Below, one piece after another: positions 45,420-57,400 of a DNA stretch of 64,000 bases (positions within the stretch are counted from its first letter, which is position 1; each line of letters begins with the position of its first letter). Below the pieces are notes generated by a model. The model was not told the origin of the DNA and searched no databases. It saw only the letters and a list, made by a program, of their open reading frames with translations. The DNA is taken from assembly GCA_964017235.1 (NCBI GenBank), contig OZ024927.1:24447160-24511159 (forward strand). The letters are read 5' to 3'. The position numbers and the translations under genes are program-made. This DNA is from Sabellastarte sp. h YS-2021. Lineage: Eukaryota > Annelida > Polychaeta > Sabellida > Sabellidae.

Positions 45420-47245
45420 TTATGGCCACCTTAAGGTCAGAAATTGGACTTTTGGCCACTTAGAGCCCTGTAGGTCACAAACTATGATGCTCAGCTGGCT
45501 GAAATTTTACCTGACAACACATTAATATGTTCTTAGTACATGTGCCGAAAATCACGACTTTAAGTTGAGGAGAAAATTGTGTTTGAGGCCCATAAATACC
45601 CCCACTTGGGGATTTTTTGCTATATTTTTCACATATTTTGCCCTATAATTTGGAAGTGGTAATTCTGATGAGTCTCAAACTGCGCTAGGTATAACTTTGA
45701 TATGTAATCCTTGTCTGTAGAAAATTTTAGGGCTGTAGGTTTACCCAAAGGGGTCGACTTAAGGTCTCAAAAGTGCCCACAGAGACCCAATTTATGCACT
45801 TTTTGCCACTTTCAAGCACTGTAGCTTTCAAACTATGTCTCTCATCTAAGTTAAATATCATCTGGGAATATATCTATGTGTTTTCTTATATGTGCCCCAA
45901 CATTTAGGCCTTTAATAGACAGTTAACCTGTGTATCAGGACCATAAACACCCACCCGAGTGACCCTTATAAGACATTTTTCACATCTTTTTCCCTGTAAC
46001 TTGGAAATGGTAAGTCTGAGAAGTTTCAAACTGTATTAGATATATATTCTGTGTGTCATCTTAGTATGTAACAGATTTTAAGTCTGAAGCTTTAATTTTG
46101 AAGGTCAAATTGAGGTCTCTAAAAGGCTCCCAAAGACCCAATATTTGGACTTTTTGCTACTTTTAAGCCCTGTGACTGTCAAACTATGTGACTGATAGAG
46201 CTCAAATCCTATCTGGGAAGATATTAGTATGTTATTTATATATGTGCCAAAAATTAAGGCTTTAAGAAGACATTTAACCTGTGTATGAGGACCATAAATC
46301 CCCACCCGAGTGACCATTTTTAGACATTTTTCACATATTTTGCCCTGTAACTTGGAAATGGTAAGTCTAAGAAGTTTCAAACTGTATTAGATGCATATTC
46401 TATGTGTAATCTTAGTATGTGACAAATTTTAAGTCTGAGGCTTTAATTTGAAGGCCACATTTAGGTCTCTAGAAGGCCCCATAAAGACCCAGTATTTGGA
46501 CTTTTTGCCAATTTTAAGGCCTGTGACTGTTAAACTATGTGACTGATAGAGCTGAAATCTCATCTGGGAATACATTATTATGTTCTTTTTACATGTGCCA
46601 AAAATCAAGGCTTCAAGTAGACATTTAACCTGTGTATGAGGACCTTAAACACCCACCTGAGTGACCCTTTTAAGACATTTTTCACATATTTTGCTCTGTA
46701 ACTTGGAAATGGTAAGTCTGAGAAGTTTCAAACTTTATTAGATACATATTCTATGTGTAATCTTAGTATGTAACAAATTTTAAGTCTGAAGCTTTAATTT
46801 GAAAGCCACATCGAGATCTCTAAAAGGCCCACAGAGACCCAATATTTGGACTTTTTAACCACCTTTAAGCCCTGTGACTGTTAAACTATGTGATTGATGG
46901 AGCTGAAATCCCATCTGGGAATGCATTATTATGTCCTTTTTACATATGCCGAAAATCAAGGTTTTTAGTAGACATTTAACCTGTGTATGAGGGCCATAGA
47001 CACTCGCCCAAGTGCCTTTTTGGACATTTTTTCCGTATTTTACCCTGTTATTTGGAAATGCTTAGTGTGACAAGTCTTAAACTGTATTATATATAATTTT
47101 TGTTTGTTATGTATGTCCCCCAAAAAGTTTCAGATCTGTTGTTTAATTGCTAAGGTCTCTTTAACAATTGTAAAATGCCCACAGAAACCCAATTTATGGA
47201 CATTATGCCACTTTAAAGCCCAGTAACTGTCAAACTATGTGGGTT
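45420..47245 (+). repeat. Tandem repeat, about 350 bp, five copies
   Basis: The block TTGGACTTTTTGCCACTTTTAAGCCCTGTGACTG-like, followed by AACTATGTGACTGATAGAGCTGAAAT and TTTTGCCCTGTAACTTGGAAATGG, recurs at about 45446, 45792, 46142, 46492, 46843 and 47191. The last copies are diverged. This is the core of the Helitron-like element. Confidence 0.9.
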
Positions 47246-48029
47246 ATAGAGCTGAAATCTTTGAATTTTTAAAAGGAAATGCCTGTCTATTTAAATTTTG
47301 AATATTAATAATGTTATGGCTATCTTAGTCTTTTAAGAACTTATTTTTGTGTGTTATACCTCTGCTTGCTGAGTTTTTAACTTTTTAAAATGAAACTGGT
47401 TAAACATATTCAAGTAGACAAAATGGACACTTTAAGTGAGCTTTAAGTCCCAATATTAATGAAATTATATCCTTATGTAGTAAAAGTAGGGGATTTTTAA
47501 CCCTCAACTAGCCCAGTTTTATTCAACTTGCCTCAGTTAATTTTGACACAGCTCCTACAGTTATGAACTCATTTCAGTTGATAATCACATACTTAAAATT
47601 CTCAATTCTTTTTGTATTTGAGTACCCCTTTTATATAGATTGTTTGTTTACCATTTATGCATCCCCCACCCGGATTCCCCCCACCCACCTCTGGGACCTC
47701 CAGCTATATTGAGTGACACTAAATAAACAAAGGTATTTAATGATGCTTCATTACATATAACACAAAGGGGAGTCAGAACTGAGATTGTGTCACATATTTA
47801 GGTTGCATATATATGGACCACATATATAGGTATAGAGGAAATGAATAACTGAAAACAATTTGCAAATTCTAAAAATAATATAATAAAATAATAATATAAA
47901 TAATTTTTTTTTAAATAATATTTTATTTGTGAACAAATATAGAAACAGATATGCGCTTTTGGGATTATGAATTTTAGAATGGACATTGAATCATCAATCA
48001 TTTAAATACTTTGAAGGAAGATTGAAAAG

Positions 48030-48170
48030 TATGATGAGTTGAGTTAAAAATAATATTTTATTTGTCAACAAATATAGAAACAGATATGCTCTTTTGGGAT
48101 TATTATTTTAGAATGGACATTCAATCATCAATCATTTAAATACTTTGAAAATAGGTTTAGAGTTATCATT
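48030..48170. repeat. Local direct repeat
   Basis: AAATAATATTTTATTTGT.AACAAATATAGAAACAGATATG at about 47911-47952 returns at 48048-48089, followed in both by GGGATTAT and CATTGAATCATCAATCATTTAAATACTTTGAA-like sequence. Confidence 0.75.
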
Positions 48171-48376
48171 GCAGGAAGATTGAAAATATAATTTGAGTTA
48201 TGTATTCGGCGTCTGGGGATACACCATCTTCCTTGGAAGATATAAACAGAGTAGATTGATGTGCTGAAGTTCATATAATAATGGGTAATTATGTTTTAAA
48301 AAATTCCCGATCAAAACCTGTGGCGTGAGTGATGACCTGTCTGGGGATATGTTGGCGCCGAGTTGGCCCAATCTAG

Positions 48377-49100
48377 TTTTAATTGGAGAAGGTGTGGTAG
48401 AGGTGAGATATAGTATATACATCTTGCAACCTGTTCCACATTTTCGGGGTGTGGTAGAGGTAGAGGTTGATCCCAGTAATTTTAATTGGAGAAGGTGGGG
48501 GAGAGGTGTGGTAGAAGTGAGATATAGTATATATTTCTTGCAACCTCTACCATGTTTTGGGGGTGTGGTAGAGGTAGTAGTCTGCCCCAGTAATTATAAT
48601 TGGAGAAGGCGTGGTAAAGATGGAGGAGAGGTGTGGTAGAGGTCAGATATAGTATATATTTCTTGCAACCTGTACCACGTTTTCGGGGTGTGGTAGAGGT
48701 AGAGGTTGATCCCAGAGATTTTAATAGGACAAGGTGGGGGAGAGGTGTGGTAGAGGTGAGATATAGTATATATTTCTTGTAAACTGTACCACGCTTTGGG
48801 GGTGTGGTAGAGGTAGAGGTTGATCCCAGTAATTGTTATTGGAGAGAGTGGGGGAGAGGTGTGGTAGAGGTGAGATATAGTATATATTTCTTGTAAACTG
48901 TACCACGCTTTGGGGGTGTGCTAGAGGTAGAGGTTGATCCCAGTAATTGTAATTGGAGAAGGTGGGGGAGAGGTGTGGTAGAGCTGAGATGTAGTATATG
49001 TTTCTTGCAACCTGTACCACGTTTTGGAGGTGTGGTAGAGGTAGAGGTCTGTCCCCTTAATTTTAGTTGGAGAAGGCGTGGTAGAGGTGGGAAAGATATG
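48377..49100 (+). repeat. Satellite array, left arm, second part
   Basis: Six further monomers of the same satellite continue after the Helitron-like insertion. The first repeats a rare variant (TATACATCTTGCAACCTGTTCC) also present just left of the insertion at about 45014. Confidence 0.9.
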
Positions 49101-50039
49101 GGTAGAGATCTTTCAAACATTTGAGTGCAAAGTGAATGGTATAAGACTTATCTTCAAGTGGAGTGTTAAATTACTTTCTTATGAAATTACTTTCTTTTAC
49201 CCCATATAGCTTTGCTTAGTAATACGACCAGGCACACAGGACTTAACATTATATTTTTGTATCATTATATGTTCATTTTAATATATTCTGTTTACTTATG
49301 AATGATTTCACACAGCATGTATGGTATTGAGGCCACCTTATATATTCTTTACACCATTCCTTGTCCAAAATTCCTTTTCACAGTGTGAAACTTTGCCAGA
49401 TAAGACAATGCAGATAAGAGAAGCCTCCCTCAATCCTATTGAAATGCCCCCCTCCCCTCTGCCCCCCTTACTATTGGCAGGGGGTTTGAGGCAATCTTTA
49501 TATGGCTATTGACAGAAGATGTTATATTTGATGTGTTTTCATGAATAATAGAAAAGCAGTTTTGGTGGAAAGATATATGAAAAAGCAGAAAAGATATAAA
49601 TGGGAATGATATTGAGAGGATAAATTATTGGAGTGAGAAATATGTTACTATGTGGTGAATACTCCTGATTTCATATTTCATTAGCACAAAATGAAAGTTG
49701 AATTGGAAAGACAATGCAATGGTTAAAGTAATTGATGATTAGTTGCAATATCAAATATTGTAGTAGTTTGGGGTAACACATTAATGCATAAAATTGATGA
49801 AAATGATAAAACACATTGATGCATAAAATTGATCAAAGTGATGAAATACACATTGCATATAAAATTGGGTGTTTTCTGTTACCTTATATGGGTAGATGTC
49901 CTTTTAACATTAAGCATTTCAAAATTATGAATTTACACTGATATTAATCCAGTGCTCTTTGATGAGCTATGTCTAGGTCTCAGCTATGTCGAGATTAAGT
50001 AAGTGAAATTGTAAAAACATTCTTCAGTTTGGATAAAAT
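49101..50039. other. Unique spacer inside the giant element
   Basis: AT-rich and non-coding. A short duplicate (ATTGATGCATAAAATTGAT...) lies near 49780-49865. No gene was seen; the 63-codon ORF at 49321-49512 is not supported. Confidence 0.5.
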
Positions 50040-51836
50040 AAACTGCTACAGAATTATATACTGCCACTAATCGATTACCCTAATCATGGCATACAGTCCA
50101 ATTCCGACCTGTCCCTAACCTAGGTACCCTAATCTATATCAGTAATCATTAAGTACCCTAACCATGAGATAAAGACGGTCCAATTTTGAAAAAAGGTATT
50201 CTAGAGTTTGGTACCCTAGCTACTACAGAAAGATATGTTACTAATCCTCCAGTAGCCTAACCATTGTATGAAGTCAGTGAAATGAAACCTACTCATAAGC
50301 CAGGTACCCTAAGCTATGTCAGTAATGATGAAATACTGTAATCATGAAATAAATTTTGTGAAATTTTAAAAATATTGTACAGTTTGTTATGCTAGAGTAC
50401 TACAGAATGATATACTATCACTTATCCTGAAGTATCCTAAACATTGCAGGAAGTCAGTCCAATTCCAAGCTAATCCTGACGTAACTACCCTAAGCTATGT
50501 TAGTAATGATAAATACCCTAAGCATGAGATGAAATCAGTAAAAGTGAAAAAATATTCTTCAGTTTGGTACCGCAAAGTACTACAACGTTTTATATTGTCA
50601 CTAATCACCTTAACCATTGCATGGTAAGTGCAATTCCAAGCTTTCCTTATCCTAAGTTCCCAAAGCCATGTCATTAATCACAAAGTACCAAAACCATGAC
50701 ATTATGTAAGTGAAATTGTAAAAATATTCTACAGTTTGGTACCCTAAACTACTACAGAATTATATATTACCCTTCATCATTGATTACCCTAATCATGGCA
50801 TTTGGTCAGTCCGATTCCGACCTATCCCGAAGGTAGGTACCCTAAGCTATGCCAGTAATGAGGAAGTACCCTAAGCATAAGATGAAGACCGTGCAATTTT
50901 TAAAAGTATTCCACAGCTTGGTACCCTGAACTAAACCAGAATTATATAGTGTCAATAATCCTCTGGTACCCTAACCATTAAATAAACTCAGTCTAATTGA
51001 AACATAGTCATAACCTACATAGGCTATGTCAGTAATCATGAAGTACCCCAAACATGAAATAAAGTCAGTGAAATTGATAAATTGTTCTAGATTTTGGGAA
51101 ACCTAAAGTATTAGAAAAAATATATTGTCCCTAATCATCAGGTACCCTAACCTATGGACAAAGTGAGTGCAATTCCAAGCTTTCCTTAACCTAAGTACCC
51201 TAAACTATGGTAGAAATAACGTATGTACCCTAAGCTATGTTACCAATCATGATGTACCCAAACCATGACAAATATTGGTACCGTAACTATTACAGAATTA
51301 TATATTGTTAGTAATCTTCCAGTAGCCTAACCATTGCATAAAGTCAGTGCAATGAAAACCTACTCGTAACCTAGGTACCCAAAGCAGTGTCAGTAATGAT
51401 GACGTACCATAATCATGACATAGACTTAGTGAAACTTTAAAAATATTCTACAGTTTCCTATACTAAAGTACTACATAATTATATACTCACACTAATCATG
51501 AAGTATCCTAACCACTTGAGGAAGTCAGTCCAATTCCAAGCTAATCCTAACGTAACTACCCTAAGCTATGTCAGCAATGATAAAGTACCCTAAGCATGAG
51601 ATAAAACCAGTAAAAGTGATGAAATACTCTAGAGTTTGGTACCCCAAAACACAACAACATTTTATATTGTGAGTAATCATGGAGTACCTTACCATTGTAT
51701 AGTCAGTCTAATTCCAAACTTTCCTAAACCTAAGTTCCTAAGCTATGTCGGTAATCATAAAATACCCTAATCACGAGATTAAGTAAGTGAAATTGTAAAA
51801 ATATTCTACAGTTTGGTACCCTAAATTACTACAGAA
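50040..51836 (+). repeat. 180-bp satellite array, first block
   Basis: About ten diverged copies of a unit with TACCCTAAGCTATGTCAGTAATCATGAAGTACCC, GTGAAATTGTAAAAATATTC, ACAGTTTGGTACCCTAAA and ACAGAATTATATATTGTCACTAATC. Anchors at about 50124, 50306, 50487, 50656, 50838, 51018, 51227, 51377, 51556 and 51733 give a mean spacing near 180 bp. Confidence 0.9.
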
Positions 51837-51904
51837 CTAGAGGAATGCTTTTGCTAAGAAAAGCGAAGCGTCCCTAAAAGTTTAAAATGCTTTGTGGTTT
51901 CCAT

Positions 51905-52570
51905 AGCGGGGGGGACTGACCGGCTATTTAGATTCTCCACATATGCTTTTTCCCCAAAAAAGGCAAAAACTCCAAAGCAACTATTTTATGACCCCAGTTT
52001 GACCCATAAGGGGGGCCGGGGAATAAAACTGACCGGCTATTTAGACTCTCCACATATGCTTTCCCAATACCTGTTAATACATTCTGAAGCTATAAAAGCA
52101 ACAATAAAGGAGATATAAGGCAAAAACTCAAAATCAGCTATTTTATGACCCCAGTTTGACCCATAAGGGGGGGCTGTGGGGTAAAACTGGCCGGCTATTT
52201 AGACTCTCCACATATGGTTTGCCAATACCTGTTAATACATTCTGAAGCTATAAAAGCAACAATAAAGGAGATATAAGGCAAAAACTCAAAATCAGCTATT
52301 TTATGACCCCAGTTTGACCCATAAGGAGGGGCCGGGGGTAAAACTGTCCGGCTATTTAGACTCTCCACATATGCTTTCCCAATACCTCTTAATACATTCT
52401 GAAGCTATAAAAGCAACAATAAAGGAGATATAAGGCAAAAACTCAAAATCAGCTATTTTATGACCCCAGTTGGACCCATAGGGGGGGCCGTGGGGTAAAA
52501 CTGACCGGCTATTTAGACTCTCCACATATGGTTTCCTATTACCTCCCAGTACATTTTATGGCTCTACTTA
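51905..52570 (+). repeat. Tandem repeat, about 158 bp, four copies
   Basis: GACCGGCTATTTAGACTCTCCACATATG and TTTTATGACCCCAGTTTGACCCATAAGG recur at about 51920, 52031 (a shortened first unit), 52189, 52348 and 52503. Confidence 0.9.
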
Positions 52571-52783
52571 AGAAGACAATAGGGGGGGTTGACCTAAATT
52601 TAAGGTTGTCGGATTGGAAGGTGTCAGAAAATCACTCATAAATGAGACATTTTTCAAGGGATTGCTCCCAAAATCTAATCAGCTCGCATTTTCGATAGTA
52701 TGAACAGGTGTGTCAAATTATAAGGCTGTGTAGCAAATAGTTTTTCCTGAACTGCGATGACGGGGGTGGGGGGGTGTACATCA

Positions 52784-52816
52784 AACAAGAGGAGAGTGCC
52801 CGTGAACGGGCACTCT
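52784..52816. repeat. AACAAGAGG plus perfect hairpin, probable element terminus
   Basis: AACAAGAGG (52784-52792) is followed by a 10-bp perfect stem (AGAGTGCCCG/CGGGCACTCT) with loop TGAA, then GTCAGCTGAC. GTCAGCTGAC also occurs twice near 55638-55665. AACAAGAGG also opens the element at 56219. Confidence 0.55.
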
Positions 52817-53029
52817 GTCAGCTGACTGAGTGTTTTTGATTTGTGAAGGTGATTAGAGGACAGAATAATTATCAGGAAAAGGGCTGTACAGAAATACAGT
52901 AAATGGTAACTGAACAGCAAGTTCGAAAGCTGACAGAAGAAAAGGATAAAAAAGTTGTGCCCTGTAAATGGTATTATGAAGGAAAATAACAAGGTAATTG
53001 TTTAAGTGTAAAAAATAGGTTAAAACATA

Positions 53030-53640
53030 TTTAAAGAAATACTACAAATGCAATATCCTCGTTCGACCTTGAAGAAGGGGTCCAAGGTCAAATCTAACCA
53101 CACAAATACATTCCCAGCCCATGATTTCCTATGGTTTACCATTCCAAACCTCTAGGACCAATTATAAATGAGTTATAAGCACTTTTAAGCTTGGCTGTCC
53201 TCATTTGACCTTGAAGGAGGGGTCCAAAGGTCAAATCTGACCATACCAAAAGATTCCGAGCCAATAATTTCCTATGGGATGGTTTACCATCCCAAATCTC
53301 TGTCACCAATAATAAGCGAGTTGTAGGCACTTTCAATTTTCGCTATCCTCATTTAACCTTGAAGGAGGGTTCCAAGGTCAAATCGGACCATATCAACAGA
53401 TTCACAGCCCATGATTTCCTGTCTGTTTACCATCCCAAACCTCTGGGACCAATAATAAGCGAGTTATAAGCACTTTTAAGTTTGGCTATCCTTGTTTGAC
53501 CTTGAAGGAGGGGTCATTGAAGGTCAAATCTGACCACACCAAAAGATTCCCACCCCATGATTTCCTACAGGTTGGTTTATCATCCCAAACCTCTAGGATC
53601 AATAATAAGGGAGATATAAGCACTTTTCATGACTGACAAA
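53030..53640 (+). repeat. Tandem repeat, about 150 bp, four copies
   Basis: TTTGACCTTGAAGGAGGGGTCC, AAGGTCAAATCTGACCA, ATGATTTCCTA and GAGTTATAAGCACTTTTAAG recur in fixed order from about 53070. Confidence 0.9.
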
Positions 53641-53789
53641 AAACACCTGTGGCGGCCATCTTGTTTCTCAAAATGAGGCCAAAAATATTCCCAGACAACA
53701 TTTTATGGTTATTAATATATACTGCAAACTTAAGAAAGCTAGCTATAATATTTTTTTTCATCAGAGCAGTAATGGTGAAATCTCTCTCT

Positions 53790-55250
53790 ACATACTGCGG
53801 CTATCCAGTGGATACAATGATTTACTCAACAGTGAGAACCTGAAAGTAGCTATTGCTCAGCTATGCCATGACATAGAGGTCTGCAATTTCACTATGTTAT
53901 AGCTGACCAAAAATTCTGTGAATAACATATTTAACAAATTACTCTAAATGTAATAGTTTTCAAGTTACAACTGATTTACTCAACAGTGAGAACCTCAAAG
54001 GAACTATTACTCAGCTATGCAATGAGCTACATGTCTGAAATTTTACTATGTTATAGCTAACCCAAAAGTAGGTGAACAACATATTTAAGCAAACTACTGT
54101 AAATGCAATAGTTTTCAAGCTACAACTGATTTACTCAATAGTGAGAACCTGAAAATAGCTATTGCTCAGTTGTGCCATCAGCTATAGGTCTATAATTTCA
54201 CTATGTTATAGCTGACCCAAAAGTAGCTGAATAACATATTTGCACAAATTTCTGTAAATGCAATAGTTTTCCAATTATAACTGATTTACTCAACAGTGAG
54301 AACTTCAAAGTAGCTATTACTCAGCTATGAAATGAGCCACAGGTCTGAAACTTCACTATGTTATAGCTGACCCCAAAATAGGTGAATAACATATTGAAAC
54401 AAAATACTCTAAATGCAATAGTTTTCAAGTTATAAGTGATTTACTCAACAGTGATAACCTAAAAGTAGCTATTACTCAGCTATGCCATGAGCTACAGGTC
54501 TGAAATTTTACTATGTTATAGCTGGCCCAAAAGTAGCTGAATAACATATTTATACGAAATTCTCTAAATGCAATAGTTTTTAAGTTACAAGTGATTTTAC
54601 TCATGATGGAAGTTACTGAAAAGCCCAAAAGTAGCTATTACTCACTTAGCTATTGAGACAGACACCCAACTTACTCACCATATTGTAGCTATGAAAAAAG
54701 TAGCTGAATAACATATTTTAACAAAATGCTCTAAATGCAACACTTTTCAAGTTATAAGTGATTTACTCAACAGTGATAACCTAAAAGTAGCTATTACTCA
54801 GCTATGCAATGAGCTACGGGTCTGAAATTTTACTATGTTATAGCTGACCCAAAAGTAGCTGAATAACATATTTATACGAAATTCTCTAAATGCAATAGTT
54901 TTCAAGTTATAAGCGATTTACTCAACAGTGATAACCTAAAAGTAGCTATTACTCAGCTATGCCATGAGCTACAGGTCTGAAATTTTACTATGTTATAGCT
55001 GGCCCAAAAGTAGCTGAATAACATATTTATACGAAATTCTCTAAATGCAATAGTTTTTAAGTTACAAGTGATTTTACTCATAATGGAAGTTACTGAAAAG
55101 CCCAAAAGTAGCTATTACTCACTTAGCTATTGAGACAGACACCCAACTTACTCACCATATTGTAGCTATGAAAAAAGTAGCTGAACAACATATTTTCACA
55201 AAATGCTGTAAATGCAACACTTTTGAAGTTATAAGTGATTTAGTGCATGA
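53790..55250 (+). repeat. Tandem repeat, about 162 bp, nine copies
   Basis: Units carry GATTTACTCAACAGTGAGAACCT, AGTAGCTATTACTCAGCTATG, TTTTACTATGTTATAGCTGACCC and AATGCAATAGTTTTCAAGTTATAA. A subset with ACTCATGATGGAAGTTACTGAAAAGCCC appears twice (about 54600 and 55078), indicating a higher-order duplication of about 480 bp. Confidence 0.9.
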
Positions 55251-55734
55251 TTTCATGAATTTTAATGCATTAAAAATTATTAAAAAAATTTATTAAAAAA
55301 AAAGTAAGACAGATCCAGGTCTCATACTCACACAAGAGAATCTACCTCTGGCCTAGTACATATATGCAAGATAGGAGAGGAATCCCGGCAATAGTCACTG
55401 AGAAAATTGTGATAAAAAGTTGAAATTTTCACACTTTTGGTGGGGGTACCCCCCTTGTAATGTCTCTAGCAAACAGTCGAACAAACAGATTTGCATGCCT
55501 TGAACAATTTTTCATCCTCGATAGATAAGGTATCTTTTTAAAAAAACAGCATGTCTCTAGGCCTTGTAGTTTTGGAGGAGAAGTTGTTCACGCGTACGCA
55601 GACGCGTACGCCCACGCCGCAGAGTGATGACATAATGTCAGCTGACTGACAAGTCAGCTGACATAAAAATTGTTTTTGATCATGTGACCTTCATAAAGGT
55701 CAAAGGTCAAATTTAAGCATGCAGAAAAGTTTTC

Positions 55735-56220
55735 GGTCAGTCCAATTCAGACCTATCCCGAATCCAGGCAATTCCAAGCATTCCTTAACCTAAGTACCCT
55801 AAGCTATGGTAGAAATAACCTATGTACCCTAACCTATGTTAGCAATCATGATGTACCCAAAGCATGACAAATATTGGTACCCTTACTAATACAGAATTAT
55901 ATATTGTTAGTAATCCTGCAGTAGCCTAACCATTACATAAACTCGGTGCAATGAAAACCTGCTGGTAACCTAGGTACCCCAAGCTATGTCAGTAATGATG
56001 ACGTACCATAATCATGACATATACTGAGTCAAATTTTTAAAATATTCTAGAGTTTCCTATGCTAAAGTACTACATAATTATATACTGTCACTAATCTTGA
56101 AATATGCCAACCATTGCAGGAGGTCGGTGCAATTGCAAGCTAATCCGAACGTAACTACCCTAAGCTATGTCGGTCATCATAAAATACCATAATGACAAGA
56201 TGAAGTGAGTGAAATTGTAA
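55735..56220 (+). repeat. 180-bp satellite array, second block
   Basis: About 2.7 copies of the same unit as 50040-51836, in the same orientation. Confidence 0.9.
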
Positions 56221-56419
56221 CAAGAGGGTCACAGATGCCCCAAAAGGCGGGTTGCGCAGGCAGAAATAAGGTTAGCAACTGCTGTAATTACATTTAGAAA
56301 AGAAGGAAAGAAATGTTAGGTTACCCAGTTAAGGTGAATGTGTAAGACGTGCTAAGAAACGTAAAACTTGTAATCTAGGTTACATAATTGTATATGCTAT
56401 AAATGGACAAACGAAAGGA

Positions 56420-57400
56420 TGGAATTACACCAACTTAGCAACTTAGCTATGATGGTGGTGCATCTCCCTGTCAAGTTTGAATTAGACTGGACAAAGCATT
56501 TTCGAGTTAGAGTCCAGAGACTGCTGGACAGAAAAATGGACAAAAAACAGACAAACGCACAGGAAAACAGACAAACAAACAGACAAACGGACAGGAAAAC
56601 GGACAAACAAACAGACAGAATTACACCAATTTCGAAAGGAACCTAGCTATGATGGTGAACTATATCCCTGTCAAGTATGAATTCGATTGGACAAACTGTT
56701 TTCGAGTTGGAGTCCGGAAACGAAAATGTGGACAGACAGATGGACAGACAAACGGACAAAAAACGGACAAACGAACAAACGGAATTTCACCAATATTGAA
56801 AGGAACCTAGCTATGATGATGATGTATGTCCCTGTGAAGTTTGAATTTGATTTGACTAACCGTTTTCAAGTTAGAGTCCGGAAACGAAAATGTGGACGGA
56901 TAGATGGATGGACAGAAAAATGGACAAAAAACGAACAAACGGACAGAAAAACGGACAAACAAACAGACGGAGTTACACCAATTTCGAAAGGAACCTAGCT
57001 ATGATGGTGATCTATCTCACTGTCAAGTTTGAATTCGACTGGTCAAACCGTTATCGAGTTAGAGTCCGGAAGCGAAAATGTGGACAAACAGATGGATGGA
57101 CAGACAAACGGACAGAAAAACGTACAAACGAACGGACGGAATTTCACCAGTTTCGAAAGGAACCTAGCTATGATGGTGATGTATCTCTCTGTCAAGTTTG
57201 AATTTGATTGGTCAAACCGTTTTGGAGTTAGAGTCCGGAAACGCAAATGTGGGCAGACGGATGGACAGACAAACGGACAAAAAACGGACAAACGAACAGA
57301 CGGAATTTCACCAATATCGAAAGGAACCTAGCTATGATGCTGATCTATGTCCCTGTCAAGTTTGAATTTGATCGGACAAACCGTTTTTGAGTTAGAGTCC
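56420..57400 (+). repeat. Tandem repeat, about 175 bp, five to six copies
   Basis: Units carry TTTCGAAAGGAACCTAGCTATGATGGTGAT, TGTCAAGTTTGAATTCGA, CGAGTTAGAGTCCGGAAACG and a variable GGACAGACAAACGGAC-type tract. The purine-rich tract keeps reading frames open, producing spurious ORFs rich in Asp, Lys, Arg and Thr. Confidence 0.95.

Larger units (their letters stand above)
45197..48376 (+). mobile_element. Helitron/Helentron-like non-autonomous element in the satellite
   Basis: A 3.18-kb block interrupts a satellite monomer. The 5' end ATATCCCCAGAC is inverted at 48339-48350 (GTCTGGGGATAT), 26 bp before the 3' end, forming subterminal inverted repeats. The 5' end folds into a 7-bp stem with a GAAA loop (45201-45219). 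The 3' end folds into a 7-bp stem with one bulge (48352-48371), followed by CTAG. The junctions are T at the left and T at the right, with no duplication beyond ambiguous T's. Subterminal repeats, a 3' hairpin, CTAG and a tandem core are rolling-circle transposon traits. No Rep/helicase is present. Confidence 0.65.
51837..55734 (-). mobile_element. Composite insertion of tandem-cored elements splitting the 180-bp array
   Basis: The left end reads CTAG followed by a hairpin (GCTTTT-loop-AAAAGC, 51847-51864). Seen on the minus strand this is hairpin, six bases, CTAG, then host T, a Helitron-type 3' terminus. The host satellite has AT at the expected point (ACAGAA/TTATATATTG). The right boundary near 55734 does not restore the satellite cleanly, so a deletion or a second element is involved. 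Inside lie three unrelated tandem arrays and a second terminal-type hairpin at 52793. Confidence 0.5.

Noticed and set aside
38883..49100. CRISPR-like array
   Set aside because: The units are continuous satellite monomers without unique spacers, in a eukaryotic intron-bearing context, with no cas genes.
56419..57331. Asp/Arg/Lys/Thr-rich ORFs of 75-103 codons
   Set aside because: They are readings of the 175-bp tandem repeat and its GGACAGACAAAC tract. Frames change between units and there is no domain.
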